Assembly: GCF_000283155.1 (NCBI RefSeq)
Contig: NW_004454207.1
Span: 5,720,379 to 5,784,378, forward strand
Reading direction: 5' to 3'
Length of the DNA stretch: 64,000 nucleotides
Source of the DNA: Ceratotherium simum simum
Taxonomy: Eukaryota; Chordata; Mammalia; Perissodactyla; Rhinocerotidae
Program-made: the position numbers and the translations under genes
The notes under the pieces: model-generated
What the model was told of the DNA's origin: nothing
Databases searched by the model: none
What the model saw: only the letters and a program-made list of their open reading frames with translations
Shown: one piece after another, positions 1-11,149 of the stretch
How positions within the stretch are numbered: position 1 is the first letter of the stretch
Layout of the letters: each line of letters begins with the position of its first letter

Positions 1-340
1 GGATGGACATTGAGGATATTATGCAAAGCGAAATAAGTCAGAGGGAGAAGGTCAAATACCGTATGATTTCCTTCATTAAGTAGTAGATAATAACAATAAT
101 AAACAAACACATAGAGACAGAGATTGGATTAGTGGTTACCAGAGGGGAGGGGGGCGAGAGGAGGGCGAAAGGGATAATTCGGCACGTGTGTGTAGTGATG
201 GATTGTAATTGGTATTTGAGTGGTGAACATGATGTAATCTATGCAGAAATAGAAGTGTAACGATTTATACCTGAAATTTATATAATGTTATAAACCAATG
301 TTACTGCAATAAACAAAAATTAAAAAAAAAAAGAAAAAAT
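1..340 (+). mobile_element. L1 3' end (ORF2 terminus, 3' UTR, poly-A)
   Basis: This closely matches the last part of the L1 copy at 24331-25450: the end of ORF2, then the same 3' UTR with its G-rich stretch and the TGTTATAAACCAATGTTACT-type ending, then an A-rich tail to about 340. The element starts left of the window, so its full length and 5' target repeat cannot be seen. The two 3' ends look alike enough to be one young perissodactyl L1 lineage. Confidence 0.92.
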
Positions 341-767
341 AGCTCTTAGCTCTTGGGATCTCTTCTTTCAAATATGTCAATATTGCTCTTTTGTGGTATT
401 ACTAATATAGGAAGGTCCAGATTTTATAGAATAAATAAATCTTTAAGCGAATTTAGAGTTGGCTGTGACCTCAGGTATGTAAACATTCTAAAATGTTATC
501 CCAAAGCTGCACATCTCTCTCAGTCTACTTAAAATTTCCCACATCAACTTCAGCTTGCTCAGTTTATTGCACTAGAAAATCTTAATGGGCTCAGTTTATT
601 GCACTAGAAAATCTTAATGGTCTGTAAATGCATATGCTCTTGTGTTATCTGTCCCCTTTTGCTTTATGAAGAATGATCTCTTTTTTGATGGCAAACTTCC
701 AAATATTTCTAAAGTGTTGTGATATTCAGTTATCTAACATGGAGTTTTGTCTTCAGAGATACGTACG
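341..767. other. No gene; unassigned AT-rich DNA with a 32-bp duplication
   Basis: No exon-like frame or repeat family is recognised. The only structure seen is the perfect tandem duplication at 557-620, listed separately. Confidence 0.6.
557..620. repeat. Perfect 2 x 32-bp tandem duplication
   Basis: A 32-bp unit beginning GCTCAGTTTATTGC occupies 557-588 and is repeated base for base at 589-620. The absence of mismatches suggests a recent event, a polymorphic site or an assembly artefact. Confidence 0.95.
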
Positions 768-780
768 CTCATGAGTCTTT

Positions 781-1018
781 TTTTTTGCTGAGGAAGATTC
801 GCCCTTAGCTAAGATCTGTTGCCAATCTTCCTCTTTTTTTGCTTGAGGGAGATTAGCCCTGAGCTAACATCTGTGCCAATCTTCCTGTATTTTGTATGTT
901 GGTCACCACCACAGCATGGCTGACAAGGGGTGTAAGTCCGTGCCTGGGAACCAATCCTGTGAACCCTGGCCATGAAGCAGAGCACGCCAAACTTAACCAC
1001 TATGCCACAGGGCCAACC
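781..1018 (-). mobile_element. ERE tRNA-derived SINE, two tail modules
   Basis: Read on the minus strand it has the ERE head (GGTTGGCCCTGTGGCATAGT), a B-box-like GGTTC region and the body with GCCATGCTGTGGTGG. Two copies of the 'AGATTGGC..AGATGTTAGCTCAGGGC' type module and an A-rich end follow, which appears as a T-run on the plus strand. A perfect 13-bp target duplication, CTCATGAGTCTTT, flanks it at 768-780 and 1019-1031. Confidence 0.95.
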
Positions 1019-1231
1019 CTCATGAGTCTTTAATATTAATTTTCTTTCTAGTTTGACTTTAACCTGTGTCAGTGATAACTTTTCTTTTCCTTGAATACGT
1101 CTATTCCGGGGGTTCTCAATATTAGTTTTGTAGGAGCCCAGTTGCATCCATTAGTTCAAAGGGGCTTGGAACAGGGGGAGGACAAAAATGACTAAGTAAA
1201 GGTAATTTAATTCCCCTTTAATTGTTTATAT

Positions 1232-1774
1232 TGTAGAGGAGGAAAAGAAATTTTCCCTTTACCCCTCTAGGTTCTTGTCTGTGACCTCCCTGTAATAAAA
1301 GACAGATTAACAGGAGAAAAACAAACAGAAATTTAATAACATGCATACCTCCTGTACACATGGGAGAGACCCAAGAAAACTGAGGAACTCCCCAAAATGG
1401 GCCAAGCCACCACCTTAAATACCATCTCCAGCTAAAGACAAAAGAAGGTGTTGGCAGTGGGGGCAGTTATGGGCGGTGACCAGGCAAAGCACGGTAAACA
1501 AGGGTAAGGTTGTTATGCAGATTTAAGTCCTGCCTTCTCCACTGATGAGAGTTTCTAGAGATTTAGATTCATCCTCCTCTTCCTGGTACAGAGAGGGAGA
1601 CACCCTTACAAATGGATATTTCCCTCATAAATATAAATGTCTCTTATAAAAGGGCAACTTTTAGTCTGTTTTCAGAGCTTCTCCTGTGTCTGCAGTTTCT
1701 TAAAAATAACCAGCTCAAGATAATCCTTATGCCAAAGAGACATATTTTGGAGTGGGAAATTCTGCTCCCCTTCA
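1232..1774 (-). mobile_element. Solo LTR, class I ERV type (family A)
   Basis: The LTR starts TGTAG and ends TTCA on the plus strand, that is TG..CA in the minus-strand sense. It is flanked by the 4-bp direct repeat ATAT at 1228-1231 and 1775-1778. The same sequence recurs at 20577, 31081, 46733, 53377 and 56329. A TATA-like TATTTAAGG and a poly-A-signal-like TTATTAAA lie in the expected order. A 4-bp target duplication fits gammaretrovirus-like ERV1. No internal viral genes adjoin it. Subfamily name not assigned. Confidence 0.85.
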
Positions 1775-1928
1775 ATATGGACATGACTTTTATGGGTGAA
1801 GATTTAAAATCCTGATGTCAAATGCAGGCAGAGTTTTCTTCTCCAGAAATATGGGTAGTTACTACTCTACACATAATAAGTATAATTTAAAACTTAAGGC
1901 AAACTTGGCATTAAAAAAAAAAAATCTG

Positions 1929-2115
1929 GTGCCGGCCTGGTGGTGTAGTGGTGAAGTTCACATGCTCTGCTTTGGCAGTCTGGGGTTTGCGGGTTCGGAT
2001 CCCAGGCATGGACATACACAGCGCTCATCAAGCCATGCTGTGGCAGCGTCCCACATACAAAATAGAGGAAGATTGGCACAGATGTTAGCTCACGGCCAAT
2101 CTTCCTTACCAAAGG
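1929..2115 (+). mobile_element. ERE SINE, one tail module
   Basis: It has the ERE head GTGCCGGCCTGGTGGTGTAG, a B-box-like GGGTTCGGATCCC and the CAAGCCATGCTGTGGCAG body. A single GATGTTAGCTCACGGCC module precedes the A-rich end. Target repeats are A-rich and end in TCTG: about 1917-1928 and 2117-2128. Confidence 0.93.
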
Positions 2116-2128
2116 AAAAAAAAATCTG

Positions 2129-3404
2129 TGAATACTTCTTTAATGTGGAGTCTGTGCAAGACCCTGAGAAAGGCAGTGGAGAAACAAAGATGAGATGATA
2201 AACCACTGAATTAGGTATAAATGTGGCAAAAGAGAAAACAAATGGCCTAGAAAAGCATCCCAATGAACTTGGCACACCCTTCCTTCCACACTTGAACCTT
2301 TTGGTATTAGGCATTTGGGCTTCAAGCCAAGACCAAGCCTGGGTGCCTGGTCTTTCAGGATTGTCTTGATGTAATCTCAAGAAGCTTCAAAACTTTTAAG
2401 AACCTAGAAACATCTTCCTTGGATCACATGCTCATTGGCAAGGTTATTTTTTCTTTAAATCCAGGAGTCTTAAGTATATCTATTTCCTCATTAATTCATT
2501 CTCTGAAAATCCCTGCTGCTAAGTGAAAAGGTATTAATTTTTTAAAAATTTTAATTCTATTAACTTTAATGGGAATTATAATGCCTTCCATCCCAATCCA
2601 AGACACTTAAACACAATTTCACAGATGGAAATAAATATCAATTGAATAATAAAAACAACTTCATATAGGTAACAACCAACAATAAGAAAGTAAAAATATG
2701 CAATTTGTATACAAAATATTATAAAATGAAGATTTATTCAAATCTGACCTCAATGACATTTTCTCACTATAGAACCTATAGTGTCAAATAAAATTGAGTG
2801 CATTTTTGTCTGAAATTGTAATGCTGAAAATTTACTTCTAATGAAGTTTTTATTTATTGTTGTTTTGGTTTTTAAAAAGTCATTATTCTGAAAAAGAAGA
2901 AGAAATTATCTGAATGATGGTGTAACTGGAGAAAGTCCATTTTGGTGAAAAGTCGGAACTGAACAGCCCTTTATGTGCCATAAGTCTGCACATTACCTTC
3001 CCCATTTATGATCACACAGGTGCTATGTCAGTACCTCCTGAATGTAATGTAAGACGACCCAAATCTTCAGCCCATGGGCAGCCATTTGTGGGGGAGGGGG
3101 TCACGTCTGCGTTGTAATGCCTGAGAAGGTGAATTTGATCCTGCCCTCCATACTTTATCTGGTTACCTGCTGCTTAATAACAACCAAACTAAATAAAAGG
3201 TTAACTCCATAATTTGGCCTCCTGTAGAGTCCTCACAGGTATGATTAAGAATCATCATAGGTAATTATTCCATCTAGCAAATCAAGATAATTCAAGTTCA
3301 TGCCTCCGGTAATTTTTCAGCAGAAATTCAGACACCAGGTAAAAAGCAATCAATTTTGAGTTGCAAATGTCAAAGTGATACCAAACCTCTTAATCTCAAG
3401 TTTG
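2129..3404. other. No gene or recognised repeat
   Basis: This 1.3-kb AT-rich stretch has stops in all frames at short intervals. I recognise no element boundaries, poly-A tail or exon-like frame. Old decayed repeats may be present but cannot be named by eye. Confidence 0.5.
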
Positions 3405-3407
3405 TGT

Positions 3408-3850
3408 GCCTGACGTGCAATAAGCCAAACACTGAGACATTGGTGCTTGGAGATGGAGAAAGGTTTATTCAAATTGGCCAAGATGAGAAGGCAGGAGCAT
3501 GGGTTCTCTCAAATCCACCTTAACAAGAGAAGAAAGCAGGGGGTTTTATAGAGCTAAGGGGTGTGGTAGTAGGAGTTTTGGGGAAACAAAGGGGTAATCC
3601 GTGTTTCTTTCACTCCCAATAAGCCCCTGGGCAATCTGACTTCTAGGTGTCAATGGCAGCTGGGGGCTGGTTACCTGGTGATCCTTGAAGGCATTCTCTT
3701 TCTTCTGTAAAACAAGCTCATATATCCTTGTGACCCTTGAGTTACCCCTCAGGTTAAATGAGAAAACAGCTAATTGACAAGATTAACTTCTTTTCATAAC
3801 AAGGTCAAAAAGTAATCTTATTGAATATTTACAGTAACCCTCAGGTACCC
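3408..3850 (-). mobile_element. Probable ERV solo LTR (different family)
   Basis: On the minus strand the sequence contains TTTGAATAAACCTTTCTCC (AATAAA signal) followed by a U5-like segment ending near 3408. This is the usual R-U5 layout of an LTR. The upstream part resembles U3 sequence with runs of polypurine. Boundaries are approximate, no target repeat was found, and it is not the family A or B LTR seen elsewhere in the window. Confidence 0.6.
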
Positions 3851-4176
3851 AGCTTCAATAGCAGCTTGCAAATGGACTCCAGGGATAGTTTCCTTCTCTG
3901 ACAGATATTGCTATTACCTAAGAATTCACCCCAGACAGATTTTATGACCCTTATTGTTCGTCCTCTTCTTTCTTATTCATCAACTCTCCTCTATTCATTG
4001 AGTGCATTCTGTTAATGGATATAGTGCAAAGTATTTGACAGTTAGAGGACCTGGATTTCTCCAGGCTTTGCCACTGAATCTAACATGTCATCGATTATGA
4101 GATGCACCATTATTTATGTAACACTAAGAAAGAAAAAGTGGTTCAAATTAAATTATGACATAATGCTTCTGCAACC
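3851..4176. other. Unassigned; faint MIR-like core
   Basis: Most of the stretch is unassigned. A degraded MIR-like match (GGACCTGGATTTCTCCAGGC followed by TTTGCCACTGAATCT) lies near 4048-4087, too short for a firm call. Confidence 0.35.
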
Positions 4177-4765
4177 ATAGACCAGAAACAGAATTTGTCG
4201 CCCCAAAATATGCCTCTTTGGCATAAGAATTATTTTAGGCTGATTATTTTTAAGAAACAGCAGACAGGGAAAACTCTGAAAACCTAGTAGAAGTTACCCA
4301 TTTGTAAGGGAAGTTTACATTTATAAGATAAATCTCCATTTGTAAGGGTGTCTCTGTGCCAGGAAGGAGAGAATGACTAAATCTCTAGAAACTCTTATCA
4401 ACAGAGAAGGCAATGACTTAAATCGGCATAACAACTTTACCCTTGTTTACTGTGCTGACCTCATCCTAACAACAGAATGTTAAAGCTACTTTTCAAGGGG
4501 CAAACCAGCCAGCCAGGAGCATGCCCAGAAGAGGAAATTTTGATTTGCCAATCGAAACTCATCCTGCTAGCACTTCTGCATACCAGCCTGCCCTCCCTGA
4601 TCCCTTAAACCTTACCCCATCCCTAGCTAAGGAGACAGTTGAGAGCCTTTTTTTTGTCTCCTTACCAATTGATTGCATAATAAACTTTCTTCCCTCAAAG
4701 ACCTGTGTACACAGTATCGGCTTCTGTGCACACGGGTAGAGAGAGCCCTTGCTCAGTAACACTTC
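4177..4765 (+). mobile_element. Solo LTR with family A-like U3 and a different R-U5
   Basis: The first ~300 bp follows the family A U3 (CCCCAAAATATGCCTCTTTG and the block through 'GGGTGTCTC', then 'CTCTAGAAACTCTTATCAA'). From about 4480 it departs completely. The 3' end has an AATAAACTTTCTT signal, a CTGTGTACACAG-type R/U5 segment and a TCAGTAACA-type end. This is consistent with a mosaic or diverged ERV1 LTR. Ends are approximate and no clean target repeat was found. Confidence 0.7.
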
Positions 4766-6419
4766 TTAATTAACTCAGAAATTTTATTGTATAATTTTTG
4801 AAAGAACATTTTAGACTTTGATTTTCAACATAGATTTTGATCATGCTTCACTATTATGCATACATCAAAAGGGAAATATGAATGAAATTAATTGATTTAA
4901 TTCCTAGGGATTCTTCAAATTCATTGTCCAACTCTTTTGAATCAATTTTCAGCACAGAATTTCCATGTCCATGTTTTGTTTTTATATGTATGTTATACCT
5001 AGGATACATATGATCTTGTCCTCTGTGCCACTGAGAGCTCTGGTGACACAGCATTTCTTAGGATGGTGCTCCACTATTGTCTCCAAGATTTTCTTCCAAG
5101 CTGCTGACCCATTCTGCAAATGCTGATGTTAGTACTGTCTTGCTTGGTGATGTATAGGCAAAGCTTTTCGCATAAACATGAGTAACAAAATGTAACTGAG
5201 TTTCATCTACCTGTATCTTCCTTTCCTAGATCCCATAAAGCATTTGGTCATTGCATTGACAGAAAATTTGAAATTGTTGTCATTTCTTCAACAGCAGCTA
5301 TTTCTTTTACTAGTGTCAAATCTACACCCTGATGCTCTGTTTCTCTGCCACTCTGCATTCACAATATCTTAATGTTTCAATACCAAATCATGGAATAATC
5401 CATGGAAGCTATTTTAAATGCCAGTTAAATTTAACATGTGTGGTAATAACAGTGTATATAAATCAATTAAAATGACAACAACATAAACACAATGATCAAG
5501 CTGGTTCCCAGGCATGCAATAACTACATGACAATGACTACCTGGCTGCCAGTGATTGTAAGACACCACCGACCATTAGATACATCTTGATTTCAGAAATG
5601 TTAAAATGGGGAGGAGGGAGTACATCTTAGAATTGATGAAATATGTAGATTGTTAATAAAATCAAGAATGTGTTTGGCTTATTTCACTTGAGCCTCAGCT
5701 CCAATGTTTCCCCTTCTCTCCATGTGGGATCATTAGCAGTTGCAAAATGAGATTGAGGAGGAAATCTAGGGATTTTACCCACATTTTGCATAATTTAGAT
5801 AAAACTATTCAGTGTGGTTGTGTTTCCTAAGAACTGCTGTCTCTGTAAAGCAGCAAGATTTTACCTCCAACTCAGTCCCAAGTGTGGTATAGGGAGCTTG
5901 ATTTGAAGAGAAACATCTCATTTCATAATTCTTTTCTCCTGGTTCCCTTCCTTTATTACACAAGCATATCAAGGGAGCCCTTCTCTCAGGGAAACCCTTG
6001 AAGTATTAGCTAATAACATCTGAAATGACTCAAAATGATTCTTTATGATTATGTGCATTTTAATAGGGAATTCTGAAAGACAGAATGAAGCCTTCAGTAC
6101 CCAGAAGAATTAATATCCCCAAAAGGATACGTGTGGGGTGATATTTTTGTTGGGAGAGATTTCCTAGCATATCTCCTCCTTCTGCTTGCTCATGAGGATG
6201 GCTCAGCTTCCTAACAAATAGGAAGGTATAAGCTACAGGTGGCCTCAGTAAGTTGTCTCACCAGGTCAGTCCCTTGCACTGGGAATTTGCTGAAGTACTT
6301 CTTACTTTGAGATTTAAAAGAACAAGCAGAATATCCCAGAAGGCATATTTATTGGAAGGCCAAGAATATCACTGTTGTGCCAGATGTCCAAATGTCCCTG
6401 GCATTGGTTTCTTATCTTT
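4766..6419. other. No gene or recognised repeat
   Basis: The 1.65 kb between an LTR and an ERE is AT-rich with only short frames. The longest, minus strand 4854-5054 and plus 6253-6435, have no recognisable domain, and the second runs into the ERE target site. Confidence 0.5.
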
Positions 6420-6435
6420 AAAAGAATATGGCTAG

Positions 6436-6740
6436 GGGCCGGCCCCGTGGCTTAGCGGTTAAGTGCACGCACTCCGCTACTGGTGGCCCGGAGTTCAGAT
6501 CCCGGGCGCGTGCCGACGCACCGCTTGTCCGGCCATGCTGAGGCGACGTCCCACATACAGCAACTAGAAGGATGTGCAACTATGACATACAACTATCTAC
6601 TCGGGCTTTGGGGAGAAAAAGGGAAAAAAAGGAGGAGGATTGGCAATAGATATTAGCTCAGGGCTGGTCCTCCTCAGCAAAAAGAGGAGGATTGGCATGG
6701 ATATTAGCTCAGGGCTGATCTTCTGCACACACACACACAA
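6436..6740 (+). mobile_element. ERE SINE, long form with CA-rich tail
   Basis: It has the head GGGCCGGCCCCGTGGCTTAG, a B-box-like GTTCAGATCCC and the CGGCCATGCTGAGGCG body. An extra segment (AACTAGAAGGATGTGCAACT) and two GATATTAGCTCAGGGCTG modules follow, then a (CA)n/A tail. A perfect 16-bp target duplication, AAAAGAATATGGCTAG, lies at 6420-6435 and 6741-6756. The high head GC suggests a young copy. Confidence 0.97.
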
Positions 6741-6804
6741 AAAAGAATATGGCTAGATGGAGTGATCTTCAACACCCCTTCCTGCTTTGCCATTTTCTCC
6801 TTCT

Positions 6805-6995
6805 GTGGCATGATACAGTGGAAAGAGAACTGAGAGACAAGAAAGGGTTATTAAGTCCTGGTCCCAAATCTGCCACCACCTAGTTGTGTAATGTACAGCA
6901 GGTCACTTACCTTCTCTAAACCTCAACCGCAAAAGGAGAAAGTGGGAGAAAATTATGTCTAAAATTCTATCTAGGTCTACATTCTCTTTGTAGCC
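6805..6995 (+). mobile_element. MIR SINE fragment
   Basis: A decayed MIR order is visible: ATACAGTGGAAAGAG, the TCCCAAATCTGCCACCACCT core, a GTAATGTACAGCAGGTCACT region and CTTCTCTAAACCTCA. Ends are approximate. Confidence 0.7.
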
Positions 6996-8460
6996 TTCAC
7001 TTATAAGTGACCACATCATTTCTACTCTTTGAAAACCTTCTTCCGTATCAAAAGTTATTCCAGCTCAGAAAAGAGAGGTTAGAAAAAGAGTAAATGAATA
7101 AATGCAAACCGATTTTAGATTCTTTAGATGGAAATTAGAGTAAAGAAAGGGGAAACTTAAAAAGTCTAAAAGATAGAGAGGGTATGGACCTAAAACAATA
7201 CAAACACAATGTACGATTTTATTGTGAAAGCATTTTAATAAACATCCTTGGAAGGAAAATAAATGATTACACCACCGATGGAGGGCGGGTTAATAGAGTT
7301 TAATCAAAGAAAAAAATACCCAACTATGAAAAGCTAACTCAAAACTCCTGTGTGGCAGAGTGGTGACGACTTGGAAGAAGAAGTAGCTGGAACAGCAGCA
7401 GCAGCACAAAAATCCAAGATGACAGCAGATACAGAGCGGCTCACTTTGAGTGTGAGGTTTCAGGGGAGACATAGAGGTGATAACAAGCTCTTCAAACACA
7501 GCTCCAGTCACAAATTAGGGGGCAGCTCTACTATATGCACCATGAGAAGCAGGGCCAAACCCTTCAGTACATCCATAGCAAGGGCCAGCAGTTGTGGCCA
7601 AACCAAGGATCATGTTTGAAATACCATGCCAAAATTTCTACCAGATAACCTTGAAAAGGATTTATATCATTATATTAAAGATATTTATAAAGTATTTATA
7701 AAATGATAAAGGTAAAATAATATAAATATAAACTAATATTTATAAAATAATTTCAATTGACGGAGGAATGTGTAAATGCCTGCTGATGATTCTTTGTGGT
7801 GTAATGAAAGTAATATCAACATAACAATTAATGCAAGAAAGGACAGAGTTCTTCACTGCTAGTCAGTTATATATGAGAGTATGACGTGTGCTGTGACCCC
7901 AAACAGGAGAAAAAGACGGAACATAAAATTAACTTATGATAGTTGCAGCCCTACAAGTAGAGGCTATGTTTTGATTATCTGTTTTCTCTCTTCGCCCATA
8001 AATTCACCCTTTGAGCAATAGCTGGCTCCCATACAAGGCAATCTTTTTCTGATTAGTTTTCACCTTGTTCCCCCAAAGCCACATCAAAAAGGTACCAATT
8101 TAGATGATGAAGCAGACCTAATGGCCTAGCTGCATCGTATAAAGGCTTCACACTGAGTGAGCTACATGGATTCAAAAAGCTAAAAAAGCAATTCCTGGGT
8201 TTAGGTTTTCCTTTTTCATTAAGAATTTTTTTTTCTTTTAAGCATCACATTTGAAATCCAGTAAGATTCTTCATGATGTTGTTCCTGTTCTGTGTGTATC
8301 TGAAATAGTGACTCAGTCTGTAGCCCATTAGACAATACCTGGGCTAAACCTTCAGAGCAATCAGAAAATGGTCCGAAAGTTTGAATAACAATTCATTTAA
8401 AAATATATATTGAGCTCCTCTTATAATCTAGGCACTGGCACAAGAGATGTGGAGAAAAAC
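6996..8460. other. Unassigned region containing a weak retrocopy candidate
   Basis: This holds the candidate at 7262-7640 and a very AT-rich block at about 7660-7760 (repeated ATTTATAAA-type words). The remainder shows no gene or recognised repeat. Confidence 0.45.
7262..7640 (-). pseudogene. Possible decayed retrocopy or exon relic (unidentified)
   Basis: The base composition is less AT-rich than its surroundings and includes a GCAGCAGCAGCA run at about 7395. On the minus strand there is an open frame of 73 codons (7290-7511), extended upstream by stop-free pieces in neighbouring phase. An AATAAA occurs at about 7222-7227 downstream on that strand. I do not recognise the protein, see no poly-A tail or target repeats, and cannot rule out chance. 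Low confidence. Confidence 0.2.
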
Positions 8461-8722
8461 AGGATATATTAGTCGGTTTTTTTCTGTATAACAAATAGCT
8501 TCAAAAATCTTAACAGCTTGCTACAATGAGCATTTATTTAATACTCCTGGGTTTATAAGTTGGCTGTCATTTCAATCATCTCAGCTGGGCTAGGCCAAAC
8601 TCCACGTAGAGCTCATGCCTGCTCCACATTGCAGGACTCAGTCTGAGGAAGCAATGACTCTCTGGGCCATGCTCTTCTCATGGAGCGTAGCAGCTCGAAA
8701 GAGCTGGTGGAAACTTGTAATG
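8461..8722 (-). mobile_element. MLT1-like LTR, right part in element sense (split copy)
   Basis: On the plus strand it begins like an antisense MaLR end (TTAGTCGG...CTGTATAACAAA), then antisense MLT1-type sequence through CTCAGCTGGGCTAGG and GGGCCATGCTCTTCTCATGG. It is cut at about 8722 by the LTR at 8723-9579 and resumes at 9580. Confidence 0.6.
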
Positions 8723-9579
8723 CATGCCAGTTATCAATCTATTGCCTTTCAACTTCAAATTTATCCTTCAGCACCTGCCCTGCAATAATGGGCTGGACTC
8801 TTGAATCGTTTGTCCTTTACAGTAAGCTTCATCAGTGAAGAGACATTTCAGGAGAAAGGGGGCTTCTTTTCCTGGTTCCAGTGTGCTGAGTTTTACTTTT
8901 TCTTGTTTCTGTTGCATGGTGCATGTGTGTAGCAACATCTAGTGGTGCTCTGTCCCAGCTATGTGCTGAGAGTGCACCATCATTCAGTGATCTCACAGTT
9001 TGGCCCAGGCTCAGTGACCTACATGGCATGACCCTCCTAATGTGGATGCTGGTGCACTCTGGCCCTCTTGCTGGCAGTGGTACCCCAGCTTTCTCTGCAT
9101 ACCCACCCATGAGCCTTGGCTCACTTGCACCCCAGAGGCTATTTCCTACAGCCCTCCCAACACAGGTACCATGTATCACAGACTGTGTACCATCTTGCCA
9201 GTGAGTGGATTCCAGATACTCTGACTCCCTATGTGGCCCTGCCCATTAGCCTCAGCTCACCAGCACCCCAGAGAGTTGTTTCCTGATACCTGGTGACTGT
9301 GGAACAGCTCTGGCCAGGGCAACCTAGCAAACTTCTCCACCATCCAATGGGCCACAGCCATACTTTCTCCAATGAGATCTAAACCCATCCTTTGGAAGCA
9401 GCCCCCTGGCAAATTTGTCCTTCCTTGAGTGCTCTCTCTCATCCCTAGGATATCCCTTAGAGTGCCCTTTATGTCTATGTCTACTGTAGTTTAATAATTC
9501 ATTATATTAAATTTTCCCTATTCAAATTGCTGTGTGGCTTCTGTTTCCTGATTGGATCTGGACTGATATATATGCTTTT
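8723..9579 (+). mobile_element. ERVL-like LTR inserted into an older LTR
   Basis: This ~850-bp block interrupts the MLT1-like element. Its 3' end, CTGATTGGATCTGGACTGAT, is the ending style of ERVL-group LTRs. A possible 5-bp target repeat TAATG is at 8718-8722 and 9580-9584. Open frames of 93 and 115 codons inside it are shadows without recognisable domains. Exact ends and subfamily are uncertain. Confidence 0.55.
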
Positions 9580-9745
9580 TAATGTTTCAGTTCAGAACCG
9601 GTACACTGCCATTTCTGCCCATATTTCATTGGTCAAACCAAGTCATATGGCCAAATCCAAGTTAATGAGGCAGGGACATATCCTCCACTTACTCCTGTGG
9701 GAGCTATACCTGTCACATGGCCAAAGTCATGGATGTATAATTCCG
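9580..9745 (-). mobile_element. MLT1-like LTR, remainder of split copy
   Basis: The plus strand carries the antisense MLT1 signature CATTTCTGCCCATATTTCAT, then TGGTCAAACCAAGTCATATG and GGCCAAATCC. It completes the element begun at 8461. Confidence 0.6.
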
Positions 9746-11149
9746 TAAGAAGGAGTTAGAAAAGAATTGGAAACAATAATCCAACCTACCATTTGGAACC
9801 TGCCTCTTGGAGCATATTGGGAAAGAAAAATATTAAGAAATTCCTGGAAAAACGACAGTTATGAGAAGAGAATACAGAGCATTTGGGGAGAAGATAGTCT
9901 ATAGCATCATAGAAAATCTCCTAAGCAGAGTCATTATCTCTTAGCTGGGCAGAGTTGGGGGAAGAAATTTACAAGCAGAAGGAGCAGCATATGTAAAGAC
10001 CTGAAGTCAAGAGAACACTTCAGCAATATTGAAAGAAGTTGTGTGTCACTGAACAATGATAAAGAAAAATTCGGATTTTTTGTATTAATTGTAATCCATT
10101 GACGGATGATGCCAAGAAATTGTAAAAATATTCCAAGAAACAGAGTTTTCAGAATGTAATGAGATCTTAAATTCCCATGTTAAATTATTTTTATGACACT
10201 TGCAGCGCGTACTCAAGCAAGGTATTATGTCATTGCACAAGGCCAGAGGAAAAAAGTTCATAACTAACCCCACAACTAAAGCCTTTCTATATCAGTTGGG
10301 TTACTTAAAACTGTGAGTAATAGAAAACCTAACTGAAAGTGGTTCAAATAACAAAGTGAATTTATTGGCCCATATGACTGTACAGTCTAGAGTCTGATGA
10401 CGTGGCCTCATGATATCAGTAAGGACTGAGTTTCCCTCTGTTAGTCCCTTGAACTTTATCTTGAGGCTGGCCATGATTGTGATCATAGAAAGATTACTAA
10501 GAGCTCCTGCCTCTACTTCCATCCAAGTTATAAAGCTACTTGTCCAAGCTTCATTTTATGTCAATATAAAAATCATCAGTGAGAGGGAGTGTCATTTATA
10601 AATAGCTGTATTTATTCTCTAAACTCAAAGAATGGTAAAAGAAAGTTTTCTGGGGTTTAATTGTCTTAAGCAGACAATTAACATTAACTGATATTAATAA
10701 ATTAATTTCTCAGTATATACTTTGGGGTATAACTTTGGCTTAAGTCTATAGGAGAAACGCATTCTTTTCCAGGAATTTGTTTAGATAGAAATGATACACT
10801 CTATGAGAATAATGTCCAAACCAGATTGAATAAAGGTGATTGGACAAAGACCAAAGCCTGTTTGGCTAAGTGAGTCCCTAACAGCCAGACTATACTGTGA
10901 CATTTCATCATGTGTGGGCTAGTCATTCAGTGGAGGTAGGTCTGAAAGAAATATCAGTCAGAGGTTGTGAGATATTATACTACTACTAGAAAGTTAAATG
11001 TATACATTTTTTGAAATATTAATTTGAAGTACAAGGCAGGTAGTAGAAAGATAAGCAAGAATAGGCTAGAATAAGTGTCTAACTCTACAGGCTACTTAAT
11101 GAATATAATAAAGAACCCAAACGGAATTTCTATATCTCTGCCAAGATCT
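9746..11149. other. Unassigned; one repeat-like block
   Basis: No gene seen. About 10310-10560 (CAAAGTGAATTTATTGGCCC and following) resembles a dispersed mammalian repeat whose class I cannot name. About 9930-10040 has faint L2-like wording (AAAGACCTGAAGTC). The rest is AT-rich and unassigned. Confidence 0.4.

Noticed and set aside
6436..6740. tRNA gene suggested by the B-box-like motif
   Set aside because: The motif belongs to the tRNA-derived head of an ERE SINE. The copy has a SINE body, a tail and a target duplication, and no cloverleaf was apparent.
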